This document shows, one piece after another, positions 1-7,008 of a stretch of DNA of 12,953 bases (positions are counted from its first letter, which is position 1; each line of letters opens with the position of its first letter). The notes below the pieces were generated by a model, which was given only the letters and a program-made list of their open reading frames with translations, made no database searches and was not told the origin of the DNA. This DNA comes from Actinomycetes bacterium (GTDB lineage: Bacteria > Actinomycetota > Actinomycetes > Mycobacteriales > Mycobacteriaceae), in assembly GCA_023388385.1 (NCBI GenBank), contig JAEWGK010000117.1:1-12953 (forward strand). Reading direction: 5' to 3'. A program made the position numbers and the translations under genes.

Positions 1-132
1 GCCTACGGCTCCGGCTACGTCTCCATGGGCAATATGGTCAAGACGGGCGTGTGGCTGAACATCATCGCCCTCGCCCTCATCACGCTGGTTTCCATGACGC
101 TGCTGGTGTGGGCCTTCGGCATCGTCTACTAG
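1..132 (+). CDS. C-terminal end of a membrane transporter, probably DASS/SLC13-type anion symporter (partial)
   Basis: Only the last 43 residues are in the window; the frame runs in from the left edge and stops at TAG (130-132). The visible part reads AYGSGYVSMGNMVKTG and then a single hydrophobic membrane helix (about residues 17-41) ending almost at the C-terminus. A short glycine-rich stretch, a (G)xMxKxG turn and a final helix ending the protein is the usual ending of divalent anion:Na+ symporters (DASS/SLC13, CitT-like), which import dicarboxylates, citrate or sulfate. That assignment is from motif memory on a short fragment, so substrate is unknown. The gene converges on sigA, with a strong hairpin between the two at 155-210. 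It could also be another secondary transporter with a similar tail. Confidence 0.6.
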   Translation, partial: AYGSGYVSMGNMVKTGVWLNIIALALITLVSMTLLVWAFGIVY

Positions 133-154
133 GCGGCGCCCTGCGCGCCCGCGC

Positions 155-210
155 GTGACGACGGGCCCCGCGCCTCCCCGGTCCAGGGGAGGGGCGGGGC
201 CCGTCGTCAC
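155..210. terminator. Long hairpin, probable bidirectional terminator
   Basis: Arms 155-171 and 194-210 are perfectly complementary over 17 bp. After a single G:G mismatch (172/193) a further 7 bp pair (173-179 with 186-192), closing a 6-nt loop (180-185). It sits between the convergent transporter and sigA genes, 22 bp after the transporter stop and 67 bp beyond the sigA stop. There is no T-tract on either side, as is common for GC-rich actinobacterial hairpin terminators, so it may work as a bidirectional terminator or as an RNA-end stabiliser. Confidence 0.7.
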
Positions 211-220
211 GCAGCACCCG

Positions 221-236
221 GGCGCCGTGCGGCGCC
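221..236 (-). terminator. Small GC hairpin after sigA
   Basis: GGCGCC (221-226), loop GTGC (227-230) and GGCGCC (231-236) form a 6-bp stem just downstream of the sigA stop on the minus strand. It precedes the larger 155-210 hairpin and could help end the sigA transcript. No U-tract follows. Confidence 0.3.
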
Positions 237-277
237 GGACCGAAGACGCCGCAGCACACGCCGGCGGCGGCGCCCGA

Positions 278-1822
<1,545 letters not shown>

Positions 1823-1864
1823 GAACGCCCTTTCACGATTGTCGCTTGCTCGGGCGGGACGCGA

Positions 1865-1880
1865 CCCGGCCCAAGCCGGG
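1865..1880 (-). other. Hairpin in the sigA 5' untranslated region
   Basis: CCCGGC (1865-1870) and GCCGGG (1875-1880) pair around the loop CCAA. It lies 43 nt upstream of the sigA GTG, within the leader predicted from the promoter at 2000-2005. Whether it affects expression is not shown by the sequence. Confidence 0.35.
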
Positions 1881-1999
1881 GCGCACGATCCGCCGTCCAT
1901 CCTTCGCGCCACGGCGCCCGGGTGAGCGGTGGGGTCCGCAGTCGGCCCCTGATGCCACGAGAGTGGAGGACCCGGTCACGTGCCGTGAATCAGCTCCCC

Positions 2000-2005
2000 A
2001 TTGTA
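2000..2005 (-). promoter_or_regulatory. Candidate sigA promoter -10 box (TACAAT)
   Basis: On the minus strand TACAAT matches the actinobacterial SigA -10 consensus TANNNT. It lies between ppgK and sigA, giving a predicted transcript start near 1993 and a leader of about 170 nt. Upstream a CCTGAC sequence is present but only 14 nt away, so there is no well-placed -35 box. It would allow sigA to be transcribed independently of ppgK. Confidence 0.5.
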
Positions 2006-2020
2006 ACCCGAAGCCATGGG

Positions 2021-2039
2021 TCAGGGCCGCAGGCCCTGA
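2021..2039 (-). terminator. Hairpin overlapping the ppgK stop codon
   Basis: TCAGGGCC (2021-2028) and GGCCCTGA (2032-2039) form an 8-bp stem with a 3-nt loop, spanning the last codons and stop of ppgK. It could weakly terminate or stabilise the ppgK transcript ahead of the sigA promoter. There is no U-tract, and being part of coding sequence it may be incidental. Confidence 0.3.
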
Positions 2040-2776
2040 TCGGCGGCCATGGCGGCGCCGACGATCCCGGCCCGGTTGCGGAGCTTCGCCTCCACGACGG
2101 GAACCCTGTTGTCCAGCAGCGGGACCCACTTCTCGTGCTTGCGGGAGATGCCGCCCCCGACGATGAACAGCGTCGGCCACAGCAGGGACTCGTACGTGCG
2201 CAGCACCTTCGAGACGCGCTTCGCCCAGGCCTTGAAGGACAGATCCTCGTTCTCCTTCACCGCCGCCGAGGCGTAGTGCTCGGCCTCCACGCCGTCGATG
2301 ATCAGGTGGCCGAACTCGGTGTTGGGGAACAGCGCGCCGTCGTTGAGCAGGGCGCTGCCGATGCCGGTGCCGAACGTCAGCAGGACGACGGAGCCCTCGC
2401 GGGCGCGCTCGTCTCCGTAGCGCGCCTCCGCCAGGCCGGCTGCGTCCGCGTCGTTCAGGACGAACACGTCGCGGCCCGGCAGATGGCGGGCGAACAGGTC
2501 GGCGCAGTCGACGCCGACCCAGCTCGGATCGATGTTGGCGGCCAGGTGCGCGGTCTGGTCGCGCACCACCGACGGCAGGGTGATGCCCAGCGGGCCATCC
2601 CAGCCGGCGCGATCGAGCAGCTCGAGGATCGTGTCCGCCACGGCGTCCGGCGTCGCCGGCTTCGGGGTCGCGATCTTGATGCGGTCGGTGACGAATTCGC
2701 CGGTGTCGAGGTCGACGACGGCGCCCTTGATTCCGGAGCCGCCGACGTCGATGCCGAATGCGTGGTTCTCGCTCAT
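2021..2776 (-). CDS. ppgK: Polyphosphate glucokinase (ROK family)
   Basis: Phosphorylates glucose to glucose-6-phosphate using inorganic polyphosphate (and in this family often ATP) in the cytoplasm, feeding glycolysis when glucose enters unphosphorylated. The 251-residue length is typical. The N-terminal phosphate loop is [16 protein letters not shown] (7-22). [17 protein letters not shown] (105-121) holds the sugar-binding Asn-Asp with the presumed catalytic Asp. [12 protein letters not shown] (132-143) is the second phosphate loop, and PNTEFGHL (151-158) the ROK-type glucose-binding segment. [14 protein letters not shown] (204-217) is the adenosine-type Gly-rich segment with basic residues common in polyphosphate-using enzymes. 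Start ATG at 2776 gives the family N-terminus; there is no ribosome-binding site, but TACAAT lies 7 nt upstream, fitting a leaderless mRNA. It is divergent from suhB and followed by sigA, as in mycobacteria. Confidence 0.94.
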   Translation of the reverse strand: MSENHAFGIDVGGSGIKGAVVDLDTGEFVTDRIKIATPKPATPDAVADTILELLDRAGWDGPLGITLPSVVRDQTAHLAANIDPSWVGVDCADLFARHLPGRDVFVLNDADAAGLAEARYGDERAREGSVVLLTFGTGIGSALLNDGALFPNTEFGHLIIDGVEAEHYASAAVKENEDLSFKAWAKRVSKVLRTYESLLWPTLFIVGGGISRKHEKWVPLLDNRVPVVEAKLRNRAGIVGAAMAADQGLRP

Positions 2777-2811
2777 GGCGCCGATTGTACGGGCGGCGCA
2801 CAATGGCGCCC
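2777..2811. promoter_or_regulatory. Divergent ppgK/suhB promoter region with mirrored -10 boxes
   Basis: The 35 bp between the start codons hold TACAAT on the minus strand (2784-2789), 7 nt before the ppgK ATG, and CACAAT on the plus strand (2799-2804), 7 nt before the suhB ATG at 2812. GGCGCC plus ATTGT (2777-2788, one extra G) is mirrored by ACAAT plus GGCGCC (2800-2810). Each promoter would have to take its -35 contacts within the other's start region. The minus-strand box is the better consensus match; the plus-strand box lacks the first T. Confidence 0.5.
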
Positions 2812-3702
2812 ATGACCCCCGGACACGAACCCCCAACCCAGCCCGGCGCCGCCGACGGCGTCGCCCCCGATCCGTCCGAGCTCCGCGACGTCGCCGAGAC
2901 CCTCGCCGCCGAGGCCGCGCGCCTCATCCGCGGCATGCGTGCCGATCTCGGCGACGGCCTGGCGGACACCGTCCGGACCAAGTCCAGCGCGGTCGATCCC
3001 GTCACCGCCGTCGACGAGGCCTCGGAAGCCCGCATCCGCGGTCTGCTGGCGGCCCTGCGGCCAGGCGACGCGGTCCTCGGCGAGGAGAAGGGGGAAGCCG
3101 GCGGTGACACCGGCGTGCGCTGGATCGTCGACCCCGTCGACGGCACCGTGAACTTCCTCTACGGCCTGCCGGCCTACGCGGTGAGCGTCGCGGCGGAGCA
3201 CGGCGGTCGCGTCGTGGCCGCGGCGGTCGCCGACGTCCCCCGCGGCCGGATACACTCCGCGGCTGCCGGCGCTGGAGCCCTGGTCCGGGAGGCCGGCGGA
3301 GCCCGGCGGCCGCTGCGGGCCTCCGGGGCCGATGAGCTCGCCACCACGCTCGTCGCCACCGGCTTCTCCTACGATGCCGCCCGGAGGCGCCGTCAGGCCG
3401 CGATCGCCGCAGAGCTGCTGGGCCGGGTGCGTGACATCCGGCGCATGGGCTCGGCCGCGCTGGACCTCTGCCTGCTGGCGGAGGGCGCGATCGACGCTTA
3501 CTACGAGCACGGGCTGGGGGAATGGGATTGGGCTGCCGGTGCCCTCATCGCGGAGGAGGCCGGTGCGGTGGTGTCCCGTCCGATGGAGGCCGCATCCGCC
3601 GCCGGGCACCCGGTCATCGCCGCGGCGCCGGGGGTGGCCGACGCGTTCGCGGACCTGTTGGCCGACCTGGGCGCCGACGCGCCGCTCCCGTCGAGAAGCT
3701 AG
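2812..3702 (+). CDS. suhB: Inositol-1-monophosphatase family phosphatase (SuhB-like)
   Basis: Mg2+-dependent phosphatase of the IMPase/FIG superfamily, likely hydrolysing inositol-1-phosphate to myo-inositol for phosphatidylinositol and mannoside synthesis, although relatives also act on other phosphomonoesters. The protein is 296 residues. Metal-site motifs in order: [11 protein letters not shown] (62-72), GEEKG (90-94, metal-binding Glu), [12 protein letters not shown] (104-115, the DPxDGTxNF signature) and [15 protein letters not shown] (238-252, the WDxAAG signature); all key acidic residues are present. Two ATG codons are possible, 2803 and 2812. I chose 2812 because CACAAT lies 7 nt before it, the same spacing as other leaderless starts here, and because 2803 overlaps that box. 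The N-terminal 24 residues are Pro/Gly-rich and probably disordered. Convergent with cei, as in mycobacteria. Confidence 0.92.
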   Translation: MTPGHEPPTQPGAADGVAPDPSELRDVAETLAAEAARLIRGMRADLGDGLADTVRTKSSAVDPVTAVDEASEARIRGLLAALRPGDAVLGEEKGEAGGDTGVRWIVDPVDGTVNFLYGLPAYAVSVAAEHGGRVVAAAVADVPRGRIHSAAAGAGALVREAGGARRPLRASGADELATTLVATGFSYDAARRRRQAAIAAELLGRVRDIRRMGSAALDLCLLAEGAIDAYYEHGLGEWDWAAGALIAEEAGAVVSRPMEAASAAGHPVIAAAPGVADAFADLLADLGADAPLPSRS

Positions 3703-3720
3703 CCGGACGGCGGTAGGGTA

Positions 3721-3760
3721 GCCGCACGGCGAAGCGTGCGCGCCACCGGCAGCGTGCGGC
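3721..3760. terminator. Candidate terminator hairpin between suhB and cei
   Basis: GCCGCACG (3721-3728) pairs with CGTGCGGC (3753-3760). An alternative smaller hairpin pairs GCACG (3724-3728) with CGTGC (3735-3739). The element lies in the 76-bp gap between two convergent genes. No T-tract is present, so support is only structural and positional. Confidence 0.35.
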
Positions 3761-3778
3761 GCGGGGTGGGGCCGGACG

Positions 3779-4372
3779 CTACCGGCAGCTCGCCCTGCCG
3801 ACGGCGCCGACGGCGTCGCTCTCCGGTTCCACGCCGCGGTTGAGGGCGTCGAGGATCCTGCGGATCGCGTCGGAGTCGTCCGGGGACGTGAAGCCCGAGC
3901 CCAGAGCGACTTCGATGACCCCGTCGGGCCGGTCGGCGCGGACGAGTTCGTAGCAGGGCAGCACCAGGTGCATCGTCGCCGCCGCGGCCAGGTTCTGCGC
4001 CGGGAAGCGGATCTGCCCGTGGCAGTCCATGTCCTGGCCCGGCGACAGCGGATCGTTGCCCACGGGATCGGGGGCCTGCGCGAACCCGAGCGAGGACAGG
4101 GAGTCGGCGACGGACGTCGCCGCACCGACCTCGCCGCCACCGTTGACGACGCGCACCGGCACCTGCGCGGGGGCGATCGCCGCGACTCCGACGAGTTCCG
4201 TCGAGGACATGGTCGCCCCGGCCTCCGGGCGCCCGCAGGCCACGGGCACCGACTCCGGCGCCGCCCCGCGGGCGACGACCCACGCCACCCCGGCGACGAT
4301 GGCGAGGACCACGACGATGACGCCGTAGGCGAGTCCGCCGCGGCCGGTGGGCGAGGTTCCGTGCTGATTCAC
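3779..4372 (-). CDS. cei: Cell envelope integrity protein Cei-like (LytR C-terminal domain)
   Basis: Predicted bitopic membrane protein, 197 residues, with a short cytoplasmic N-terminus, one membrane helix (about 14-34) and an extracytoplasmic domain. Residues 70-97 (QVPVRVVNGGGEVGAA and following to LSSLGF) fit the start of the LytR_C fold, the V-x-V-x-NG-x-G pattern followed by an ADxLxxxGF helix. Cys46, Cys117, Cys140 and Cys196 are outside the membrane and may form disulfides. Position between suhB and the DUF4193 gene equals that of M. tuberculosis Rv2700 (Cei), reported to be needed for envelope integrity; biochemical role is not established. Start: I chose GTG at 4372 because TATGAT (4380-4385) lies 7 nt before it, fitting a leaderless transcript. 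ATG at 4384 is in frame 4 codons upstream but falls inside that box and has no ribosome-binding site. Confidence 0.85.
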   Translation of the reverse strand: MNQHGTSPTGRGGLAYGVIVVVLAIVAGVAWVVARGAAPESVPVACGRPEAGATMSSTELVGVAAIAPAQVPVRVVNGGGEVGAATSVADSLSSLGFAQAPDPVGNDPLSPGQDMDCHGQIRFPAQNLAAAATMHLVLPCYELVRADRPDGVIEVALGSGFTSPDDSDAIRRILDALNRGVEPESDAVGAVGRASCR

Positions 4373-4379
4373 GGCGGTG

Positions 4380-4385
4380 ATCATA
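4380..4385 (-). promoter_or_regulatory. cei promoter -10 box (TATGAT)
   Basis: TATGAT on the minus strand is one mismatch from TATAAT and is followed by 7 nt and the GTG at 4372, so the transcript is predicted to begin at or next to the start codon. No convincing -35 hexamer is seen at 16-18 bp. Confidence 0.55.
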
Positions 4386-4462
4386 TCGACCGGCCCGGCG
4401 GCGTCCGGCAGACCCGCCGGAGCGGCAGATGCACGCCCGGGGCCCGCATCCCGCCGGGCCGC

Positions 4463-4493
4463 GTTCCGGCCCGCCCCCGACGGGCCGCGGAAC
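4463..4493. other. Bulged hairpin in the cei/DUF4193 spacer
   Basis: GTTCCG (4463-4468) pairs with CGGAAC (4488-4493) and GCCC (4469-4472) with GGGC (4482-4485). There is a 2-nt bulge at 4486-4487 and a 9-nt loop. It lies upstream of both divergent promoters, about 85 bp before the DUF4193 -35 box. The 313-bp spacer (4373-4685) holds this hairpin, the two promoters and a 5' leader; I see no gene in it. Confidence 0.35.
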
Positions 4494-4578
4494 GGCGGTC
4501 GTCTCATTCCATCCTCGCAGCTCGGCAGCGCCGGCAGGGGAACGGCGGGGGTCGCGGGGTGACGCGCCGGCACGGGAC

Positions 4579-4608
4579 GTGACACCGGCCCCCGCGGTGC
4601 CCTACTAT
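4579..4608 (+). promoter_or_regulatory. DUF4193 gene promoter (-35 GTGACA, -10 TACTAT)
   Basis: GTGACA (4579-4584) matches TTGACA at five of six positions and is separated by 18 bp from TACTAT (4603-4608), a good SigA -10. It is the best two-part promoter in the window. Predicted start is near 4615, giving a leader of about 70 nt that carries GC-rich palindromes (CCGCGG at 4633 and 4646). A hairpin at 4611-4626 straddles the start site. Confidence 0.65.
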
Positions 4609-4669
4609 GCCGCCGCAGAAGCGGCGTTGACCCCGCGGCCAGCCCCCGCGGAGGCGCCGGCGACACCGC

Positions 4670-4677
4670 AAGGAGGT
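4670..4677 (+). promoter_or_regulatory. Strong ribosome binding site of the DUF4193 gene
   Basis: AAGGAGGT is a near-perfect complement of the 16S rRNA 3' end, with 8 nt between it and the ATG at 4686. It fixes the start and contrasts with several neighbours that lack any Shine-Dalgarno sequence. Confidence 0.85.
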
Positions 4678-4685
4678 CCGGCCCC

Positions 4686-4985
4686 ATGGCCATCGACTAC
4701 GACGCCCCGCGCACCGACTCCCGAGAGGAGATCGAGGCGGATTCCCTCGAGAGCCTCCAAGCCGCCGAGGACGACGGGCGCATCGACGACAACGACGACG
4801 GCGAGATCGTGGAGCCCCTCGAACTCGAGGGCGCCGATCTGGCCGGCGAGGAGTTGGAGGTCCACTTCAAGCCCCGTCAGGACAACGAATTCACCTGCGG
4901 CTCCTGTTTCCTGGTCATGGACCGTCGCATGATCGCCTACATCCCCGAAGACGGCGGCCTGCCGATCTGCGAGGACTGCGTGTAG
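4686..4985 (+). CDS. DUF4193 family protein, small acidic zinc-ribbon-like protein
   Basis: A 99-residue actinobacterial protein of unknown function. The first 60 residues are strongly acidic and probably flexible (runs of D and E at 28-58). The C-terminal 40 carry two CxxC pairs, TCGSC (Cys71, Cys74) and ICEDC (Cys95, Cys98), the arrangement of a small zinc ribbon. C-terminal placement of the last Cys pair one residue before the end is typical of the family as I know it (M. tuberculosis Rv2699c and relatives). The near-ideal Shine-Dalgarno sequence and two-part promoter suggest high expression. An acidic tail plus zinc ribbon fits binding to a protein or nucleoprotein partner, such as RNA polymerase, but that is only inference from composition. 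It lies between cei (divergent) and the DUF3093 gene (convergent). Confidence 0.88.
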   Translation: MAIDYDAPRTDSREEIEADSLESLQAAEDDGRIDDNDDGEIVEPLELEGADLAGEELEVHFKPRQDNEFTCGSCFLVMDRRMIAYIPEDGGLPICEDCV

Positions 4986-5033
4986 GGGACACATCCGCGC
5001 GGCGCCGGCCGTCGTCACGCGGGCACGCCGAAG

Positions 5034-5062
5034 CGCTCGCATGCGGGAGATGCATGCGGGCG
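5034..5062. terminator. Hairpin terminator between DUF4193 and DUF3093 genes
   Basis: Positions 5034-5044 and 5052-5062 pair over 11 bp (one G:T), with a perfect 7-bp core, CGCATGC (5038-5044) against GCATGCG (5052-5058), and a 7-nt loop. It lies in the 96-bp convergent gap and could serve both genes. No T-tract follows. Confidence 0.55.
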
Positions 5063-5081
5063 TGGGGGGAGGCGGGGGACG

Positions 5082-5591
5082 TCAGGCGGAGACGCGGTCC
5101 GCGCCGAGGAACGCGTCGAGCACCTGCTCCGGGTTCCGGGTCGACACCATCCAGTACGGCGTCGGATCGTCGGGATCGTCGAGGACCAGCAGCACCATCG
5201 TCTTCACCCATCCTCGAGTGACCAGGAAGGCCGCGGGATCGAGCTGGCGTCCGAGTGCGGCGCGCTGCGCGGACGCCGGCACGGCCAGCGACCGGGAGAC
5301 GACGGACGCCGGCAGCATCGCGTCGCCGGCGTGGAGCCAGCGCTCGCCGGTGGCGTCCACGGTCACGGCGACGCGGGTCTTCGACATGGTCATGAGGATC
5401 CAGACGCTGGTCGCGACGACGATGACGCCGCCGACGACGAGCCAGATGACCGAGCGGTTGAACGCGATCTGCGCGGTGCACACGACGGCTCCGGCGGCGC
5501 CGATGGCCCAGTACCACCACGGCACCCACAGGCGCTCGGAGTAGATGGTGCGGTCGGCGGAGGTCGTCGCGGGGTCGGTGGAGCTGCTCAC
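5082..5591 (-). CDS. DUF3093 family membrane protein
   Basis: A predicted 169-residue membrane protein of unknown function, the apparent counterpart of M. tuberculosis Rv2698. After a short polar N-terminus it has the family opening [12 protein letters not shown] (17-28), two membrane helices (about 24-43 and 48-69) and a soluble C-terminal domain of about 100 residues. The latter contains [26 protein letters not shown] (122-140) and [12 protein letters not shown] (145-156), resembling a small beta-rich domain. Start: I favour GTG at 5591, with TAGGCT 8 nt upstream. An in-frame ATG at 5666 would add 25 residues with poor codon bias and would overlap the dut start codon within one CATG. Convergent with DUF4193 and divergent from dut. 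Confidence 0.82.
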   Translation of the reverse strand: MSSSTDPATTSADRTIYSERLWVPWWYWAIGAAGAVVCTAQIAFNRSVIWLVVGGVIVVATSVWILMTMSKTRVAVTVDATGERWLHAGDAMLPASVVSRSLAVPASAQRAALGRQLDPAAFLVTRGWVKTMVLLVLDDPDDPTPYWMVSTRNPEQVLDAFLGADRVSA

Positions 5592-5599
5592 GAGTTCCC

Positions 5600-5605
5600 A
5601 GCCTA
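5600..5605 (-). promoter_or_regulatory. Candidate DUF3093 gene -10 box (TAGGCT)
   Basis: TAGGCT fits TANNNT and ends 8 nt before the GTG at 5591, again the leaderless layout. No clear -35 is seen. Confidence 0.4.
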
Positions 5606-5650
5606 CCCACCGGCGCAGCGGGGATCGCGGAGCCTTCGCCGCCGGTCGCG

Positions 5651-5656
5651 TACCCT
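5651..5656 (+). promoter_or_regulatory. Candidate dut -10 box (TACCCT)
   Basis: TACCCT, a common corynebacterial/mycobacterial -10 variant, ends 8 nt before the dut ATG at 5665, predicting a leaderless or nearly leaderless mRNA. No Shine-Dalgarno sequence precedes the ATG. Confidence 0.5.
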
Positions 5657-5664
5657 TCACGGAC

Positions 5665-6192
5665 ATGACCGGAAACTCCGCTTCTGAAGGCGCCGCCACC
5701 TCGGTGCCCTCCGTCGCCGCCCCCGCGGACCCCATCGCCACCGTGGTCTCCGCCGGCCCCGTCCGGGTCCGTCGCCTGGATCCCGGGTTGCCGGTGCCCA
5801 CCCGCGCTCACCATGACGACGCGGGCGTCGACCTCCGCGCGACGGAGGACGTCACGCTGCAACCGGGCCGCCGCGCGCTCGTCGGGACCGGAATCGCCAT
5901 CGCGCTGCCCGCCGGCACCGTCGGCCTGGTCCACCCGCGGTCGGGGCTGGCGACGAAGCAGGGCCTGTCCATCGTCAACGCCCCCGGCACCGTCGATGCG
6001 GGCTACCGCGGCGAGATTAAGGTGACGCTCATCAACCTCGATCCGGAGGAGCCGATCGAGATCCGCCGGGGCGACCGCATCGCCCAGCTCGTCGTCCAGC
6101 GCGTCGAGCTGTGCGACTTCGTGGAGGTCGACGAGCTTGACGCCACGGCCCGCGGTACGGCCGGCTTCGGCTCGACCGGCGTGACCGGCTGA
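5665..6192 (+). CDS. dut: dUTP diphosphatase (trimeric dUTPase)
   Basis: Hydrolyses dUTP to dUMP and pyrophosphate, keeping uracil out of DNA and supplying dUMP for thymidylate synthesis. All five trimeric dUTPase motifs are present in the 175-residue protein: DDAGVDLRA (51-59, motif 1), [11 protein letters not shown] (90-100, motif 2), [13 protein letters not shown] (108-120, motif 3 with catalytic Asp111 and Tyr114), GDRIAQLVV (136-144, motif 4) and the Gly-rich C-terminal [10 protein letters not shown] (163-172, motif 5). It is about 20-25 residues longer than a typical bacterial enzyme at the N-terminus, where the extra part is Ala/Ser/Pro-rich and likely disordered. Start ATG at 5665 is supported by TACCCT 8 nt upstream; an internal GTG around codon 27 would give a more standard length. 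Followed by the DUF3710 gene. Confidence 0.96.
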   Translation: MTGNSASEGAATSVPSVAAPADPIATVVSAGPVRVRRLDPGLPVPTRAHHDDAGVDLRATEDVTLQPGRRALVGTGIAIALPAGTVGLVHPRSGLATKQGLSIVNAPGTVDAGYRGEIKVTLINLDPEEPIEIRRGDRIAQLVVQRVELCDFVEVDELDATARGTAGFGSTGVTG

Positions 6193-6217
6193 CGCCCGCC
6201 GTCCCCGGCGTTACCCT
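6189..6217 (+). promoter_or_regulatory. Promoter ahead of the DUF3710 gene (-35 CTGACG, -10 TACCCT)
   Basis: CTGACG (6189-6194) overlaps the dut stop codon and lies 17 bp before TACCCT (6212-6217). Predicted start is near 6224, giving a leader of about 30 nt with GAGGAG at 6238-6243. It would let the DUF3710-DUF3159-methyltransferase unit be transcribed apart from dut, although read-through from dut is also possible. Confidence 0.55.
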
Positions 6218-6255
6218 GGACCCCGACGACCGACATAGAGGAGACGACGAACGAC

Positions 6256-7008
6256 ATGTGGCCCTTCGGCAGCAAGAACAAGAACGACGACCGCGAGGCT
6301 GCGGCCCGAGAGGCCGACGGGGCTCCGGAAACCGCCGCGGAGCCGTCGGAGACTCCTGCCGTCGCCGCCCCCGAGGCGCCGGACGCCGCCCCCGACGCTG
6401 ACGAGACCGGCCCGTTCGACACGCAGGCCGACGACATCGGCCAGTTCGACTTCTCGTCCTTCGCCAAGGCGACGGTCAACCTCGGCTCCATCATCCTGCC
6501 GGTGCCGCATGTCGGAGACGTCCAGGTGGAGATGGGCCCGCAGGGACCGACCATGCTGCACCTGGTCACCGCGGCCGGCCGCATGACTCCGGTCGCATTC
6601 GCGGCCCCGACCTCCGGCGGCCAGTGGGCGGAGTCCGCCCGCGAGATCGCTGAGGGCCTGTCCCGCGACGGCCTGGTCGTGCGCATGGAGAAGGGCCCGT
6701 GGGGCGACGAGGTCGTCGGTGAGAAAGACGACCTGGCCATGCGCATCCTCGGTGCCGACGGCCCGCGCTGGATGCTGCGCATGACGCTGTCCGGACCGAA
6801 AGACAAGGCGCATGACCTGACTGAGGTTGGCCGCGGTGTCATGGCGCGCACCTTCGTCTACCGCGGCGACGACCCGATGCCCGCCGGACAGGTCCTGCCC
6901 GTTACCCTTCCCGCGCAGATGGCGGACCAGGTGCGCAAGGCCTACCAGCGCCGCCAGGAGCAGCTGAAGCAGCAGGCCGCCGAGCAGCAGGGCGGCGCGA
7001 CGCAGTGA
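6256..7008 (+). CDS. DUF3710 family protein
   Basis: A 250-residue soluble actinobacterial protein of unknown function, apparent counterpart of M. tuberculosis Rv2696c. It opens with MWPFGSKNK, followed by a low-complexity Ala/Glu/Pro/Asp-rich tail to about residue 50. The globular domain (about 52-222) includes GPFDTQADD (52-60), LGSIILPVP (76-84), FAAPTSGGQWAE (115-126), EGLSRDGLVV (133-142), GPRWMLRMTLSG (169-180) and VYRGDDPMPAGQVLPVTLP (201-219). The C-terminal 30 residues are Gln/Arg-rich and helical. No catalytic signature is recognisable. GAGGAG lies 12 nt before the ATG, a rather long spacing. The stop overlaps the GTG of the next gene by 4 nt, implying translational coupling. Confidence 0.87.
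   Translation: MWPFGSKNKNDDREAAAREADGAPETAAEPSETPAVAAPEAPDAAPDADETGPFDTQADDIGQFDFSSFAKATVNLGSIILPVPHVGDVQVEMGPQGPTMLHLVTAAGRMTPVAFAAPTSGGQWAESAREIAEGLSRDGLVVRMEKGPWGDEVVGEKDDLAMRILGADGPRWMLRMTLSGPKDKAHDLTEVGRGVMARTFVYRGDDPMPAGQVLPVTLPAQMADQVRKAYQRRQEQLKQQAAEQQGGATQ

Noticed and set aside
1823..1912. 30-codon N-terminal extension of sigA to ATG at 1912
   Set aside because: AAAGGG lies 5 nt before the GTG at 1822, and the extension has no similarity to SigA N-termini and contains the 1865-1880 hairpin.
2777..2836. 20-codon N-terminal extension of ppgK to 2836
   Set aside because: It would run through the divergent promoter and into suhB; the family N-terminus fits the ATG at 2776.
3968..4582. 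Plus-strand frames antisense to cei
   Set aside because: His/Arg-rich shadow translations; cei on the minus strand has a membrane helix, LytR_C motif, promoter and conserved position.
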